Of a stretch of DNA of 64,000 nt, positions 6,088-14,419 are shown one piece after another. Made by a program: the position numbers and the translations under genes. Source of the stretch: Mucilaginibacter phyllosphaerae (lineage in GTDB: Bacteria; Bacteroidota; Bacteroidia; Sphingobacteriales; Sphingobacteriaceae); contig NZ_SNQG01000004.1 of the NCBI RefSeq assembly GCF_004378255.1, positions 248,001 through 312,000 of the forward strand, given 5' to 3'. The notes beneath the pieces were generated by a model. The model ran no database searches, had not been told where the DNA came from, and worked only from the letters and a program-made list of their open reading frames with translations. Within the stretch, counting starts at the first letter, position 1, and the number at the start of each line of letters is the position of its first letter.

Positions 6088-8818
6088 AGTCACGCTCTTT
6101 AGGTTTCGTATTGTTCAAATTCTCTTTGGCTTGTTGATGCTCTTTCGAGTGATTGTCATGGTTTCGTTCCATGTGTTGGACAATTTCTACATGTGATAAG
6201 CGGCTACCAACCAGTTCTATCGCCGATTGCCTGTCACCGATCTCGGAGGCATATTCGAGTAATGCCACACGGTCGTCGGTGTAGATCGTGGCCGATTCCT
6301 TGCCCCTTGAAACTGACACATAAAATTGTTTGGCATCTGTGGCTGTAAAGGTTGCTGAGGGCTGCGAGATTAACACCCTATCGACTGTTTTCCCCTGCGA
6401 GGAGTGGGAGGTACTGCAATAGGCGTGGTTGATATGCCCAAAGTCCCCATCGAGCGTGTAGATGGCTTTACCGGCCTCATTGGTTAAAACGACTTTGCCC
6501 TTTTTAGTTACAGAGGATACTTCCAGCGTCTGACCGTTGTTGAGGCGTTTACTATCGTTGTCAAAGCTATTCCGGGTAATTCTAATTTTATCACCTTTTG
6601 ACAGACTTATTTCAGATTGTCGATAAACGTCAAATGCCATGGCCCGATTTAGCGGCAGCGTTTGTTGACGGTTATCCTGGTTGTTGATAATAATATCCGT
6701 TTCAGTAATATCACTTACCGACCAGATGCTACCCCGCTTTATCTTCGGCACGTTTTGACTAAACTGAATTTTTTGTCCTTTAGCAAAATTGCGCCTGTCC
6801 GATTTTTGCGCCTCGGTAAAATTTAGGTTCTCCAACTTGCTTGCCTTGATCTGTTTTTTACCAATTAAGCCGTTTTCCCGTAAAGCATCCCTGATCTCAT
6901 CCGTCACCGCATTGCCCTGGGCATGGGTTGGCGAAACCACCAATACTGTTTTCTTATCCTTGATGCCGTTGATGTAATCTTCGACCAGTGCTTCATTCGG
7001 TTTTAACGGGTCAACATTTTTAATGGCACCAATACTGCTCAATTTAATAAACGCGTTTTTAACGTTACCTTTTGACAAATCTTCCACGGCTGCGCGATGA
7101 TTCACGTTTTGTTGCCGGTGAATTTTGGTAACCTCTGCCGATTTGATACCACCGACAGTATTCAATATGCGCAGGGCATCGCCCCGCACTACACTGGAGT
7201 GCTGGCGAGTGTCGCCGCCGAGGATCAACCTGGCATTTTGTTTATCTGCAATGGAGAGCAAGGCGGTCATATCTGTTGTGCCTAATAATCCCGCTTCGTC
7301 AACCCATAACACCTGATTTTTAAGTGATGCTTGCAGTTCTTTATCCTGCAACAGCTTTGCTACGGTTTCCGCGTTCTCAAACCCTTCCATTACCAATACG
7401 CCCCGTGATGCGTCGGCAGTTGGGGCAACCACAAACAACTTTTTGCCGGCCGCTTCAAAATGCTGTTTGGCTTCGGTCATAATGGTGGTTTTACCCGTAC
7501 CCGCGGCACCCCGGATAATCGAGGTTTGGTGACTGGTAGTTAGTACATGTGAAACAGCATTGGCTTGCTGCTTATTTAGCATCGGATTCAAGGCCGGGGT
7601 TTCGGTATAAAGCGGATAAAACCGATTCTGCCCTTGCCGCGCCAATTGCACCATTCGTTGCTCTTCAACGAGCACCGCTTTATGGGTACACATCGATTGT
7701 GATTTTTCGCGTACATGGATAAAGCGGCTATCGGTTTTAAAACTGTCAGTTATCTCATCAAGTGATACGTTCCGGTTTCCTAGGCTATGCCGGTAAGCCG
7801 TGGCAAGAAACCTGCGATCTGCAATAACCGAGGCACGTTCAAAACAGTGTTTAAGCGCATGGTCGATGCTGTTTGCTGCGATAGCTTTATCATTTCCCTT
7901 TTTTGGCCCAAAACGGATAGTAGCACTTTCATCGCCCGGTTCGTAATTAGCTTGTTCCTTAATCTGTTTTCGCCACTCTGTTTTGAGTTCGTCCATGCCC
8001 AGGCCTTTTTGTTTTTTGGCGCGGGTCTTTGCGCCAAGCTCGCTTAACGCTTTGGCATCGGTGATACCTTTCTCTTTGGCAAACTGGCCGATTTCATCGG
8101 TGCGTTTGCTGAATAGCTCAATGGCGCTTTTAGGTACGCCTTCCAGTTCAAACGATTTATCCGTGCGCCGGATATTATAACCTGCATCGGTCAAATTATC
8201 GGCCAGCCGCTTGTGGAAGCGGCTTTGATAATAAGGCATATCCCGTTTAATATCCCGGAATTTTCCTGCTTTGATTTCTTTTTCGGTATCGTCCCAAGTG
8301 CAGTTAAAAACAAAACAATGGCTATGTAGATGCGGGTCTGGTACTGAGCCATCCACCGGTCTTGCCGTCTGATGGGTAAACTCCCCCCACAATAATTCTT
8401 TTGTTTCTCTATCTTCATATTGCCCACGCTTACGCACGCGCGTTTGGCTATCCGCTTCAATGTCCAGCATCGTTTCATTTACCGCGCTTTGGAATGCTTT
8501 CAGGATATGATCGTCTTTTGATAAAGCATGAACAATGCTTACCGATTTGGGGCAATGGAAATTAATATCATAACCAACGGTGCGGTCATCCTTGTTGCGC
8601 GGCGTTAGCTGCTTGCCCGTTACCGGGTTGAAATTTTCGCACAGGGCAAAAAAACTGTTTTTATCAGCTCCGCCTTTTAAACCGAGGCGTTCAGCTAAAC
8701 GACCATGGAACTCGCCTTTGAGTTCCTGGTCATTTATATAATAATCTGATTTTTGCAGCGCATCCGAGAAATAGCTTTTTGCATGGCTTGCCGAACTGCT
8801 TTGAATCATGCGGATCAT
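6071..8818 (-). CDS. MobF-family conjugative relaxase with RecD-like helicase domain
   Basis: A 915-aa TraI/TrwC-like relaxase. The N-terminal relaxase domain (about 1-300) has the paired tyrosines Y26-Y27 ('KSDYYIND') and the metal-binding histidines in 'VPDPHLHSHCFVFN' (about 158-170). The helicase part has Walker A 'RGAAGTGKTTIMTEA' (about 435-450), Walker B 'LWVDEAGLLG' (about 500) and late helicase motifs 'HSSQGKTVDRVLIS' and 'FYVSVSRGKE'. It nicks oriT, binds the 5' end and unwinds the strand for transfer. ATG at 8818 or 8809 are both usable. It is transcribed away from the coupling-protein operon, with an inverted repeat in between that could be oriT. Confidence 0.93.
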   Translation of the reverse strand: MIRMIQSSSASHAKSYFSDALQKSDYYINDQELKGEFHGRLAERLGLKGGADKNSFFALCENFNPVTGKQLTPRNKDDRTVGYDINFHCPKSVSIVHALSKDDHILKAFQSAVNETMLDIEADSQTRVRKRGQYEDRETKELLWGEFTHQTARPVDGSVPDPHLHSHCFVFNCTWDDTEKEIKAGKFRDIKRDMPYYQSRFHKRLADNLTDAGYNIRRTDKSFELEGVPKSAIELFSKRTDEIGQFAKEKGITDAKALSELGAKTRAKKQKGLGMDELKTEWRKQIKEQANYEPGDESATIRFGPKKGNDKAIAANSIDHALKHCFERASVIADRRFLATAYRHSLGNRNVSLDEITDSFKTDSRFIHVREKSQSMCTHKAVLVEEQRMVQLARQGQNRFYPLYTETPALNPMLNKQQANAVSHVLTTSHQTSIIRGAAGTGKTTIMTEAKQHFEAAGKKLFVVAPTADASRGVLVMEGFENAETVAKLLQDKELQASLKNQVLWVDEAGLLGTTDMTALLSIADKQNARLILGGDTRQHSSVVRGDALRILNTVGGIKSAEVTKIHRQQNVNHRAAVEDLSKGNVKNAFIKLSSIGAIKNVDPLKPNEALVEDYINGIKDKKTVLVVSPTHAQGNAVTDEIRDALRENGLIGKKQIKASKLENLNFTEAQKSDRRNFAKGQKIQFSQNVPKIKRGSIWSVSDITETDIIINNQDNRQQTLPLNRAMAFDVYRQSEISLSKGDKIRITRNSFDNDSKRLNNGQTLEVSSVTKKGKVVLTNEAGKAIYTLDGDFGHINHAYCSTSHSSQGKTVDRVLISQPSATFTATDAKQFYVSVSRGKESATIYTDDRVALLEYASEIGDRQSAIELVGSRLSHVEIVQHMERNHDNHSKEHQQAKENLNNTKPKERDYEPEL

Positions 8819-8901
8819 GGCTGGCAGTATATTGCACAGCTGTAGAGCAGTGCGTGTTTTTCTGATTTTGGTAATAACGAATAAGCAGTATTAATTTGAA
8901 C

Positions 8902-8973
8902 ACAGCTTAGGAAGATGCCAACTTCTATTAATTGAAAAGCATCAGACATCTTCCCTAAGCAGTGCTTAGCTGT
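8902..8973. other. Imperfect inverted repeat beside the relaxase gene (candidate oriT)
   Basis: CTTAGGAAGATG (8906-8917) pairs with CATCTTCCCTAAG (8947-8959) with one bulged C. The outer ACAGCTTAG / CTTAGCTGT bases extend the symmetry with one mismatch. The loop is 29 bases. The only long gap between the relaxase and the coupling-protein genes is where a MobF oriT could lie. It could instead be a terminator of the membrane-protein operon, but there is no U-tract. Function is inference. Confidence 0.4.
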
Positions 8974-8975
8974 AT

Positions 8976-9743
8976 TTATACTGCATAAACCGGCTCGTCA
9001 TCTTCGAACATGGCATCAGCCACTTTGCGCCTTAAATCAGGGTCGACTGGCTTGCGGCCATAAGTCCTAAAACCCCTGGCGCTATCTTGTGATTTATCAT
9101 CGACAAACACATCGGCCAGTTCTTCAGCACAAATCATGTTATCAATCAAATCCATAATATAATGGTCACCGATGTTGTAGGCGGCTACATAGCTTAAACT
9201 ATAAAAAATACTGCATACGACGATGAGGTAGCCAATAGGTTGAAATAGAATCGATAGGCCTAGACCTACGATAAAAAAAAGGCATGGCTCAATTAACGTT
9301 TCAACGGTTCTTATATCCTGAATTTTGCCGTTAATCGGAAATTGTCGAATGCGGGGATTTAGGATGCCGGTAGAAAGGCTGAACCTTTCGAAATCGAATA
9401 CGTTCGGCAGTCTTTTTACTTCCTCTCTGCGTTGTAAGCTTACTTTAAAAACGGCAGCTAAAAATATGTACCAGGTTGTGAACTTCGTAATCATTGTACC
9501 AGCGTCAAACCCGCCAAAAGCAAATTGTTGCGCTTTTATATAGCCTATTGGAAATAAGGCCATAACCACCGTAAAAACGATGATATGTGGAAATGAAAAA
9601 TAACGTTCCCCGAAGTTTTTGCGGGTGAAGATTTCCAGAGGCAGCCTTGCAATTGAGGCGAACGAATAGGAAGCATTTAAGAAGAATTCCTTGTAAGAGT
9701 TTTTTCTGCCGAATTGCTCTTTGTAATACAGTGTTTTTTTCAT
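8976..9743 (-). CDS. Membrane protein paired with the coupling ATPase
   Basis: A 255-aa protein from ATG at 9743 ('MKKTLYYKEQFGRKN'); the reading frame is open further upstream but that would overlap the coupling-protein gene. It has hydrophobic segments near residues 50-70 ('IIVFTVVMALFPIGYI'), 80-100 and a paired segment about 160-200 ('CLFFIVGLGLSILFQ', 'YLIVVCSIFYSLSYV'). It follows the VirD4-like gene after 19 bases. That ATPase lacks N-terminal membrane helices, so this protein may supply the membrane anchor. I do not recognise a named family. Confidence 0.65.
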   Translation of the reverse strand: MKKTLYYKEQFGRKNSYKEFFLNASYSFASIARLPLEIFTRKNFGERYFSFPHIIVFTVVMALFPIGYIKAQQFAFGGFDAGTMITKFTTWYIFLAAVFKVSLQRREEVKRLPNVFDFERFSLSTGILNPRIRQFPINGKIQDIRTVETLIEPCLFFIVGLGLSILFQPIGYLIVVCSIFYSLSYVAAYNIGDHYIMDLIDNMICAEELADVFVDDKSQDSARGFRTYGRKPVDPDLRRKVADAMFEDDEPVYAV

Positions 9744-9762
9744 GATATTAAAATTTAAATAG

Positions 9763-11265
9763 TTACTTGTTTGGTTTGTAAAGTTGTGTGAACATGATTT
9801 TGGCATGGCTCTGATTATTGTTAAAACCATTGCCCTGCTTGTGCACGATGCCTTCTACGATATGATGGTTTATTGGCCCACCGGTTTTTAATCTTGCAAA
9901 ATGCTCGGGGCGCAGCTGCCGTTCGAGCACCATCCCCGTGTTACGCGTTTTTGAGAAATCCTTAGCCATGGTAAAGCCACTGGAGATATCTTCATAGTAA
10001 ATATCACCCACAAGGTCTGAACCGTAAATATTGCTCTCTATATCCGCATTGGCGTGAAAGATTTTGGTGCCCAATGTGCCAAGGAAAGATTTAACTTTGT
10101 ACTCGCCACCTGTGCCACCAAGGGCAGCAAAATAGTTTGGCAGGTTTTGTGAAATATAAACGGTAGCTATCTTGCTGCTCCGCGCTGTTGCCTGAAACTC
10201 GGCATCATGCTCGTGCAAAAAATGCTGGGCTTCATCCGCCCATAAAAACACAGGGCGAGGGTTGTTCGCAACATTACGCTTTTCCATTGCCCGCTGCCAG
10301 ATATATTTGAACAGGATCTGGCAGTCACGACCGACGTGCTGATAAGTTTTAACAGGCAGGTTAACAATAATAATTTTGCCCTTTAAACTATCCTCGGGCG
10401 TAACATTCGAGTGCTTTTTGCAAAACAGGGAATATACCGGTTCCTGCAATAGGTGAAACAGAAAGCCTGATAAACTAAAGTCAACAATTGACCTGGTTTT
10501 TTCGCTCAGGTTCTTGAAGCCTGTCATGAAAAACTGGTCGAGCATTTTAAAAGCGCGTGCGCCAGCTACGTGTTCTAGGTAATCAACCTCGTTTACCAAA
10601 GCCCTGTTTTCCGGGGAAAGGGATTCACGCCATTCTGTGATGCCTTTCATAACTTTCAGCCGTGCTGCGTTGTAAGCCTTGAAAAAGGGCTTTTCGCTTT
10701 TCTCCACCATCTCTATCGTTACAACATCTTTATTTGACGGGATGGTTTGGACGATATCAAAGATTTCTTGTATGGAGATGCGATTATAAGCCAACTTGGT
10801 TAGGTCAATAACATTGCTAATAAGCATATCTAGTGCGGTCTCCCAAAAAGGATCGTCAGATTTACCTTTATCCTTTTGTTCGGCAGCACGGATAACCGTT
10901 TTTAACACCTGTACAATATTGGTGGTGAGAGGGATATTAGTGCTAGTTTGCGTTGCTTCGTATTCCAGGAAGTTAAAATACTTGCCGCCACCCGGTTCAA
11001 TCACGATCAGATCATCGCTGCGGCCCGCTAATCGGCAGTATTCTTCAAATAATTCTTTTTCGCCGGGCTTTGCCGTTAGCACCAACCCGCCAAAACCATT
11101 AGTTAAATATTTAAGTGCAAGCAATCTGCCCGAACCCGTTGTTTTTCCGCTCCCAATTCCGCCAAAAATTTGTACGCCTTCTACAGCATCTCTGATGCGC
11201 CACGGGGTTACCCCAGAGGCTGATTTAAAATCTATCAGCGTTGTATCTAAATCGAATGCTTCCAT
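9763..11265 (-). CDS. VirD4/TraD-like type IV coupling ATPase
   Basis: A 500-aa conjugation coupling protein. Walker A 'GGIGSGKTTGSG' is at residues 35-46 and Walker B 'VFLWADEAQHFL' near 340-355, followed by 'VYISQNLPNYFAALGG', a TraM-recognition-like segment. It brings the relaxosome to the secretion channel and powers DNA export. Walker A lies close to the N terminus with no transmembrane helices before it, unlike VirD4 or TraD. The membrane protein encoded next may substitute. No VirB4-like or pore genes lie in the window, so the element either has them further left or borrows them. Confidence 0.88.
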   Translation of the reverse strand: MEAFDLDTTLIDFKSASGVTPWRIRDAVEGVQIFGGIGSGKTTGSGRLLALKYLTNGFGGLVLTAKPGEKELFEEYCRLAGRSDDLIVIEPGGGKYFNFLEYEATQTSTNIPLTTNIVQVLKTVIRAAEQKDKGKSDDPFWETALDMLISNVIDLTKLAYNRISIQEIFDIVQTIPSNKDVVTIEMVEKSEKPFFKAYNAARLKVMKGITEWRESLSPENRALVNEVDYLEHVAGARAFKMLDQFFMTGFKNLSEKTRSIVDFSLSGFLFHLLQEPVYSLFCKKHSNVTPEDSLKGKIIIVNLPVKTYQHVGRDCQILFKYIWQRAMEKRNVANNPRPVFLWADEAQHFLHEHDAEFQATARSSKIATVYISQNLPNYFAALGGTGGEYKVKSFLGTLGTKIFHANADIESNIYGSDLVGDIYYEDISSGFTMAKDFSKTRNTGMVLERQLRPEHFARLKTGGPINHHIVEGIVHKQGNGFNNNQSHAKIMFTQLYKPNK

Positions 11266-11334
11266 GTTGTTTTTGTAAATTGTGTTTGTTAAATAGAGCC
11301 ACCAGTAAACTCCCTACAGGTGGCTCTTGGTTCA

Positions 11335-11526
11335 TCATTTTTTAATGCGGTTGTTAAAATCCGTATTTGACATGCTGTTGCCGTATGAATTGTGGCGGCC
11401 GCCATTGTCAATGATGATACCATTTCCCGGCCTGATGGTTACGCTGCTTGAACCGTTAACATACTTGTTAGCGTCATTGCTGCTTTGTTTGTAACCGTTT
11501 TTGGCCATGTCAGATTCTCTGCTCAT
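11335..11526 (-). CDS. Hypothetical small Asn/Ser/Gly-rich protein
   Basis: A 63-aa hydrophilic protein rich in Asn, Ser and Gly ('NGYKQSSNDANKYVNGSSSV'), probably disordered. It is upstream of the coupling-protein gene on the same strand (69-base gap). No family recognised. The normal codon use and placement in a one-direction gene train support it modestly. The 145-base gap before it (11527-11671) shows no gene. Confidence 0.45.
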   Translation of the reverse strand: MSRESDMAKNGYKQSSNDANKYVNGSSSVTIRPGNGIIIDNGGRHNSYGNSMSNTDFNNRIKK

Positions 11527-11671
11527 GACTGAAAATGATTTAGCATTAATCCTACTCTTTAAAGCGTTTTCGGTTCCCGCTGCCGCTCTTTTAAGTGTTT
11601 AGGCGCTTCCACTATTGCAATCTCCTTTTTGTGGCACGTATTGGCTTATACAGTGCCGTTGCAGATATCTC

Positions 11672-11944
11672 TTAATCTTTATCCATTTCCCGATCATCGT
11701 AGCCGGTCATATCTTTGCCGGTTTCTTTAAACCAATCATCTTTAAGCCAATCTGGTAGATAGCTCTGATCTTTATCATGTTCCTTTGAGTTTTCCATACC
11801 TGCTTTTAATGCGTCTAACTCCGGGCTTCGGGTTCTTACCTGACTTATTAAATCAGCTATTTCGGGGGACACCTTGTTTAACCCGTAACCCAGATTATAC
11901 ATGTCAGCAAATTCCTGGTCACTTAAAAATTTTTGCTCATTCAT
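11672..11944 (-). CDS. Hypothetical small acidic protein
   Basis: A 90-aa acidic protein with a predicted helical N terminus ('FLSDQEFADMYNLGYGLNKV') and a charged C-terminal tail ('MTGYDDREMDKD'). It starts 2 bases after the stop of the HTH gene at 11947, so they share an operon. The family is unknown. A relaxosome accessory role is possible from context only. Confidence 0.55.
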   Translation of the reverse strand: MNEQKFLSDQEFADMYNLGYGLNKVSPEIADLISQVRTRSPELDALKAGMENSKEHDKDQSYLPDWLKDDWFKETGKDMTGYDDREMDKD

Positions 11945-11946
11945 CT

Positions 11947-12231
11947 TTAAAATGTATTACGTGCATTAATCTCTAGAAAAGCTAGAATGGATTCACGGTC
12001 GTAGAGGATCACTTTAGGGGTAGGCTGGGTGTATCGGATTTTGCCTTCATCTCTATAACTTTGTAAGGTTGTTTTGCTCTTAACCCCAAGTAATATCATC
12101 GCTTGCTCGCCTGTAATCCATTTAACTTCCACTGCCTCGGTGCTTTTAAGACGTTTATATAAATTTTCCACAAGGTGGAAGAAGGCCGGTTCTTCTAAGC
12201 ATATAAATTTTGCTTCAATTTTGCTCTCCAT
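11947..12231 (-). CDS. Small helix-turn-helix protein
   Basis: A 94-aa protein. Its C-terminal half is a MerR/excisionase-type HTH: 'WITGEQAMILLGVKSKTTLQ' then 'YRDEGKIRYTQPTPKVILYD' (about 38-80), ending in 'ILAFLEIN'. The N-terminal half is a short helix ('FFHLVENLYKRLKSTE'). This arrangement is frequent in Bacteroidota mobile elements near mobilization genes. It overlaps the preceding gene by 17 bases. It may regulate transfer genes or act in the relaxosome. Confidence 0.75.
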   Translation of the reverse strand: MESKIEAKFICLEEPAFFHLVENLYKRLKSTEAVEVKWITGEQAMILLGVKSKTTLQSYRDEGKIRYTQPTPKVILYDRESILAFLEINARNTF

Positions 12232-12427
12232 CTTTTAAGCTATTTATTTCTTGATCTTCTTCTTCTTTTTCAGCGAGCCAAGCCCAACTCGTGAGTTTTC
12301 TAGAAACATAATCACCATCTACCGTGAGCTCGTCGTTAATTTCTAGGTTATCACCCATGCCTAATAGCTCAGCAACGACAGCCGCGGGTCCCTTATCTAC
12401 AAATAATTTAAAGCGCATAATTTTCAT
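12215..12427 (-). CDS. Hypothetical small acidic protein
   Basis: A 70-aa protein with a very acidic C terminus ('EKEEEDQEINSLKDGEQ'). ATG at 12427 or 12418 are both possible. It overlaps the HTH gene by 17 bases and seems to be the first gene of the leftward train that leads to the coupling protein. Family unknown. Confidence 0.5.
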   Translation of the reverse strand: MKIMRFKLFVDKGPAAVVAELLGMGDNLEINDELTVDGDYVSRKLTSWAWLAEKEEEDQEINSLKDGEQN

Positions 12428-12480
12428 TCGTAAAAGTTATTCTTGACAGTTGGTTAAAAATATGTATATATAGTTGTGAG

Positions 12481-12804
12481 GTGACGAGATTGGAACATAC
12501 GGACAACTTTGCTGATAACTGGCGAATCCAAGGTGAGGGTCCTAAACCGTTGGAGCTTTCCTCTATAGATCAATTTATTGATACCTATGGACGTGAACAA
12601 GCAATTGGATATATTCGCGCCATAAGAGATATGGTGAATGAGATAGAATACGCAGCCTATGATACGAGACCGAATGTTGGTCTCGGCTCTAGGCCATTGA
12701 CTCGAATGAAAAACAATTTGAAAAAGTTGCTGCTTCATAAAGAAAATTTTTTGTTGGTTGCCGAGGACAAATTGAAAATTCGGACTAGCCCAAACCCCGG
12801 CTAG
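12481..12804 (+). CDS. Hypothetical protein near the element end
   Basis: A 107-aa protein that needs a GTG start at 12481. Composition is protein-like, with a helical core ('DQFIDTYGREQAIGYIRAIR') and a basic C-terminal half ('LTRMKNNLKKLLLHKENFLL'). The opposite strand is also open over this stretch (12454-12807), but that product looks poorer in composition. It is divergent from the transfer gene train. Family unknown. Confidence 0.45.
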   Translation: MTRLEHTDNFADNWRIQGEGPKPLELSSIDQFIDTYGREQAIGYIRAIRDMVNEIEYAAYDTRPNVGLGSRPLTRMKNNLKKLLLHKENFLLVAEDKLKIRTSPNPG

Positions 12805-12897
12805 CACAGTACAAAGTTGAATTGATTTGTATCTATTTGGTGTTTTTCGTAAATTTCATTTTCTATTTTGAAAACGTCTTGACTCAAAAATCGACCA

Positions 12898-14013
12898 ATG
12901 GACATTCCAAACGAAGTTTATATCAAATTCTATGAAGCCATAAAAATTAAGTTTCTAAAAACCATCCCATCAGAAATCAGAAATCAAATTGCTGATACCG
13001 ATGTAAATTTTTGGACACAGGAAATACCAGACACAAAAGGTGACACCTATTTTTTTAAAGCTTTCGGATCGATTACTTCCGCGCCACGTCACTTTTATAC
13101 TAAATATCTTAATGCTGTTAAGGATGATAAAGGTTTTCAAAGAGAGGGAGATACCTTGATTTGGCGGTTGCTTGTAGATTTTTTTGGGCTTGCTTATCCT
13201 AAGGAACTAGTAGAACAGAGTATAGATCCGAAAACTAAAGCAAAGGTGATGTTTCAAACCTTCGTCGAAGGTTACACACCGGTATTAGCGTTTAAGTACC
13301 CGGAACTTAAAATCTTTGATAAGTTAAATGGAGTGTTTCTGGATAATGGTGAAGTCCCACTTAATGACAAAGTTGATATTTTAAATTTGATGGAGGCGGA
13401 AAACAGACCGTCCTCGCTAAAATTTTCATTAGAATTTAGAACCGGCTATTTACCGAAGACTCCGGTATTACGCAAAGAATGGCTTCGTCGATATCTTGAA
13501 TATTCTCGGGACATTAAAACCTCGTCTTTTTATACTAAAGATCCGTCAACTCTAAAAGCTATTCAAGCTTTCGAGGATTACATTGTCAAATTTTTAAGTC
13601 ATGTAGAGAAGCAAGAGTGGAGTGTTGTTAAAGATTTTTTGTGTGAAGTGCAACCAATAGATCATGAAGATCATTACCCAAGTTTTTACAGATATTTTAA
13701 AACGTTAGCTCGAATTAGAGAAATACACTGCTGGGATTTTATGTTTATGGAGGGGTTTGGCGAATGCAAAGTGTTTATAAAAGGTATAAGGTGGGAGCAG
13801 AACTGGCTGAAACAGAAAAAGTATAAGCTTTTCTTCACGGTATGCATAATAAGAGTTGGGCTTTTAGAGATGCCAGGGCACAAAATTCTGGGTATAAGTA
13901 ACGTCGAGCCTTTATTCAATAATATTGACTTAAAAGGATGGATCGACGATGAAGACGAATGGGACTTATTCCGTGCTGAAAAACGACGAGATGACTTCGA
14001 AAGTGCAGATTGA
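12898..14013 (+). CDS. Hypothetical 371-aa protein, last gene of the mobile element
   Basis: A 371-aa soluble protein with no family I recognise. It is mixed helical with aromatic-rich segments ('FFKAFGSITSAPRHFYTKYL', 'YPSFYRYFKTLARIREIHCW') and a very acidic tail ('GWIDDEDEWDLF'). No nucleotide-binding, nuclease or membrane motif stands out. It is the last gene before the tRNA-Leu boundary, the place where ICEs often hold cargo. A cargo or defence role is a guess from position. Confidence 0.65.
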   Translation: MDIPNEVYIKFYEAIKIKFLKTIPSEIRNQIADTDVNFWTQEIPDTKGDTYFFKAFGSITSAPRHFYTKYLNAVKDDKGFQREGDTLIWRLLVDFFGLAYPKELVEQSIDPKTKAKVMFQTFVEGYTPVLAFKYPELKIFDKLNGVFLDNGEVPLNDKVDILNLMEAENRPSSLKFSLEFRTGYLPKTPVLRKEWLRRYLEYSRDIKTSSFYTKDPSTLKAIQAFEDYIVKFLSHVEKQEWSVVKDFLCEVQPIDHEDHYPSFYRYFKTLARIREIHCWDFMFMEGFGECKVFIKGIRWEQNWLKQKKYKLFFTVCIIRVGLLEMPGHKILGISNVEPLFNNIDLKGWIDDEDEWDLFRAEKRRDDFESAD

Positions 14014-14024
14014 CAGTCGTAATA

Positions 14025-14046
14025 TATGTTGTACCTATGTTGTACC
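14025..14046. repeat. Tandem 11-base direct repeat at the element/tRNA boundary
   Basis: TATGTTGTACC occurs twice with no spacer (14025-14035, 14036-14046), just after the last element gene and 50 bases from the 3' end of tRNA-Leu. Short direct repeats at such a place are typical integrase-binding or attachment-site material. The partner site is outside the window. Confidence 0.5.
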
Positions 14047-14055
14047 CAAACAAAA

Positions 14056-14085
14056 AAGCGATTAGTGTCTTTCACCTAATCGCTT
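14056..14085. terminator. Hairpin terminator between element gene and tRNA-Leu
   Basis: AAGCGATTAG and CTAATCGCTT form a perfect 10-base stem with a 10-base loop. A-rich bases on the left and TTCATTTT on the right let it end transcripts from both sides: the 371-aa gene from the left and the tRNA operon from the right. Confidence 0.65.
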
Positions 14086-14095
14086 CATTTTCAAG

Positions 14096-14180
14096 TACTC
14101 AGAGCGGGAATCGAACCCGCACTCCTTTAACGGGAACAGGATTTTAAGTCCTGCGTGTCTACCAGTTCCACCATCTGAGC
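14096..14180 (-). tRNA. tRNA-Leu (anticodon UAA)
   Basis: An 85-base class II tRNA. The acceptor 5' GCTCAGA pairs with TCTGAGT, with discriminator A. The anticodon stem CAGGA/TCCTG encloses the loop CTTAAAA, giving anticodon TAA. A long variable arm follows, and the T-arm is GGTTCGATTCC. CCA is not encoded. Its 3' end faces the mobile element, so it is the probable integration target. Confidence 0.95.
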
Positions 14181-14220
14181 AGGCGGGAGCCCCGAAGATC
14201 GGGGTTAACCTTTTAAAAAT

Positions 14221-14246
14221 AAATCCCTTCTGTTAGAAAGGGATTT
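14221..14246 (-). terminator. Hairpin between tRNA-Gly and tRNA-Leu
   Basis: AAATCCCTT / AAGGGATTT, a 9-base perfect stem, starts right after the tRNA-Gly 3' end. It may be a terminator or a processing hairpin. No separate promoter is visible for tRNA-Leu in the remaining gap, so partial read-through or processing is likely. Confidence 0.45.
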
Positions 14247-14247
14247 G

Positions 14248-14320
<73 letters not shown>

Positions 14321-14361
14321 ATTGGTATTTCCTACTTAGCATTACTGCGTTTGCGGGAGTG

Positions 14362-14391
14362 CAAATATAGACAGAAATGAACGTTCTGCAA
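14362..14391 (-). promoter_or_regulatory. Consensus Bacteroidota promoter of the tRNA-Gly/Leu unit
   Basis: On the minus strand TTG (14391-14389) is followed after exactly 19 bases by TATATTTG (14369-14362). This matches TTG-N19-TAnnTTTG of the Bacteroidota primary sigma factor. Transcription would start near 14355, about 35 bases before tRNA-Gly. Confidence 0.8.
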
Positions 14392-14419
14392 GTAAAAATA
14401 AAACTTTTTTTAAAGTTTT

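Noticed and set aside
12454..12807. A 117-codon open frame on the minus strand overlapping the 107-aa gene
   Set aside because: Its product is rich in unusual runs and would block the divergent promoter region; the plus-strand product looks more like a folded protein. Certainty is limited.
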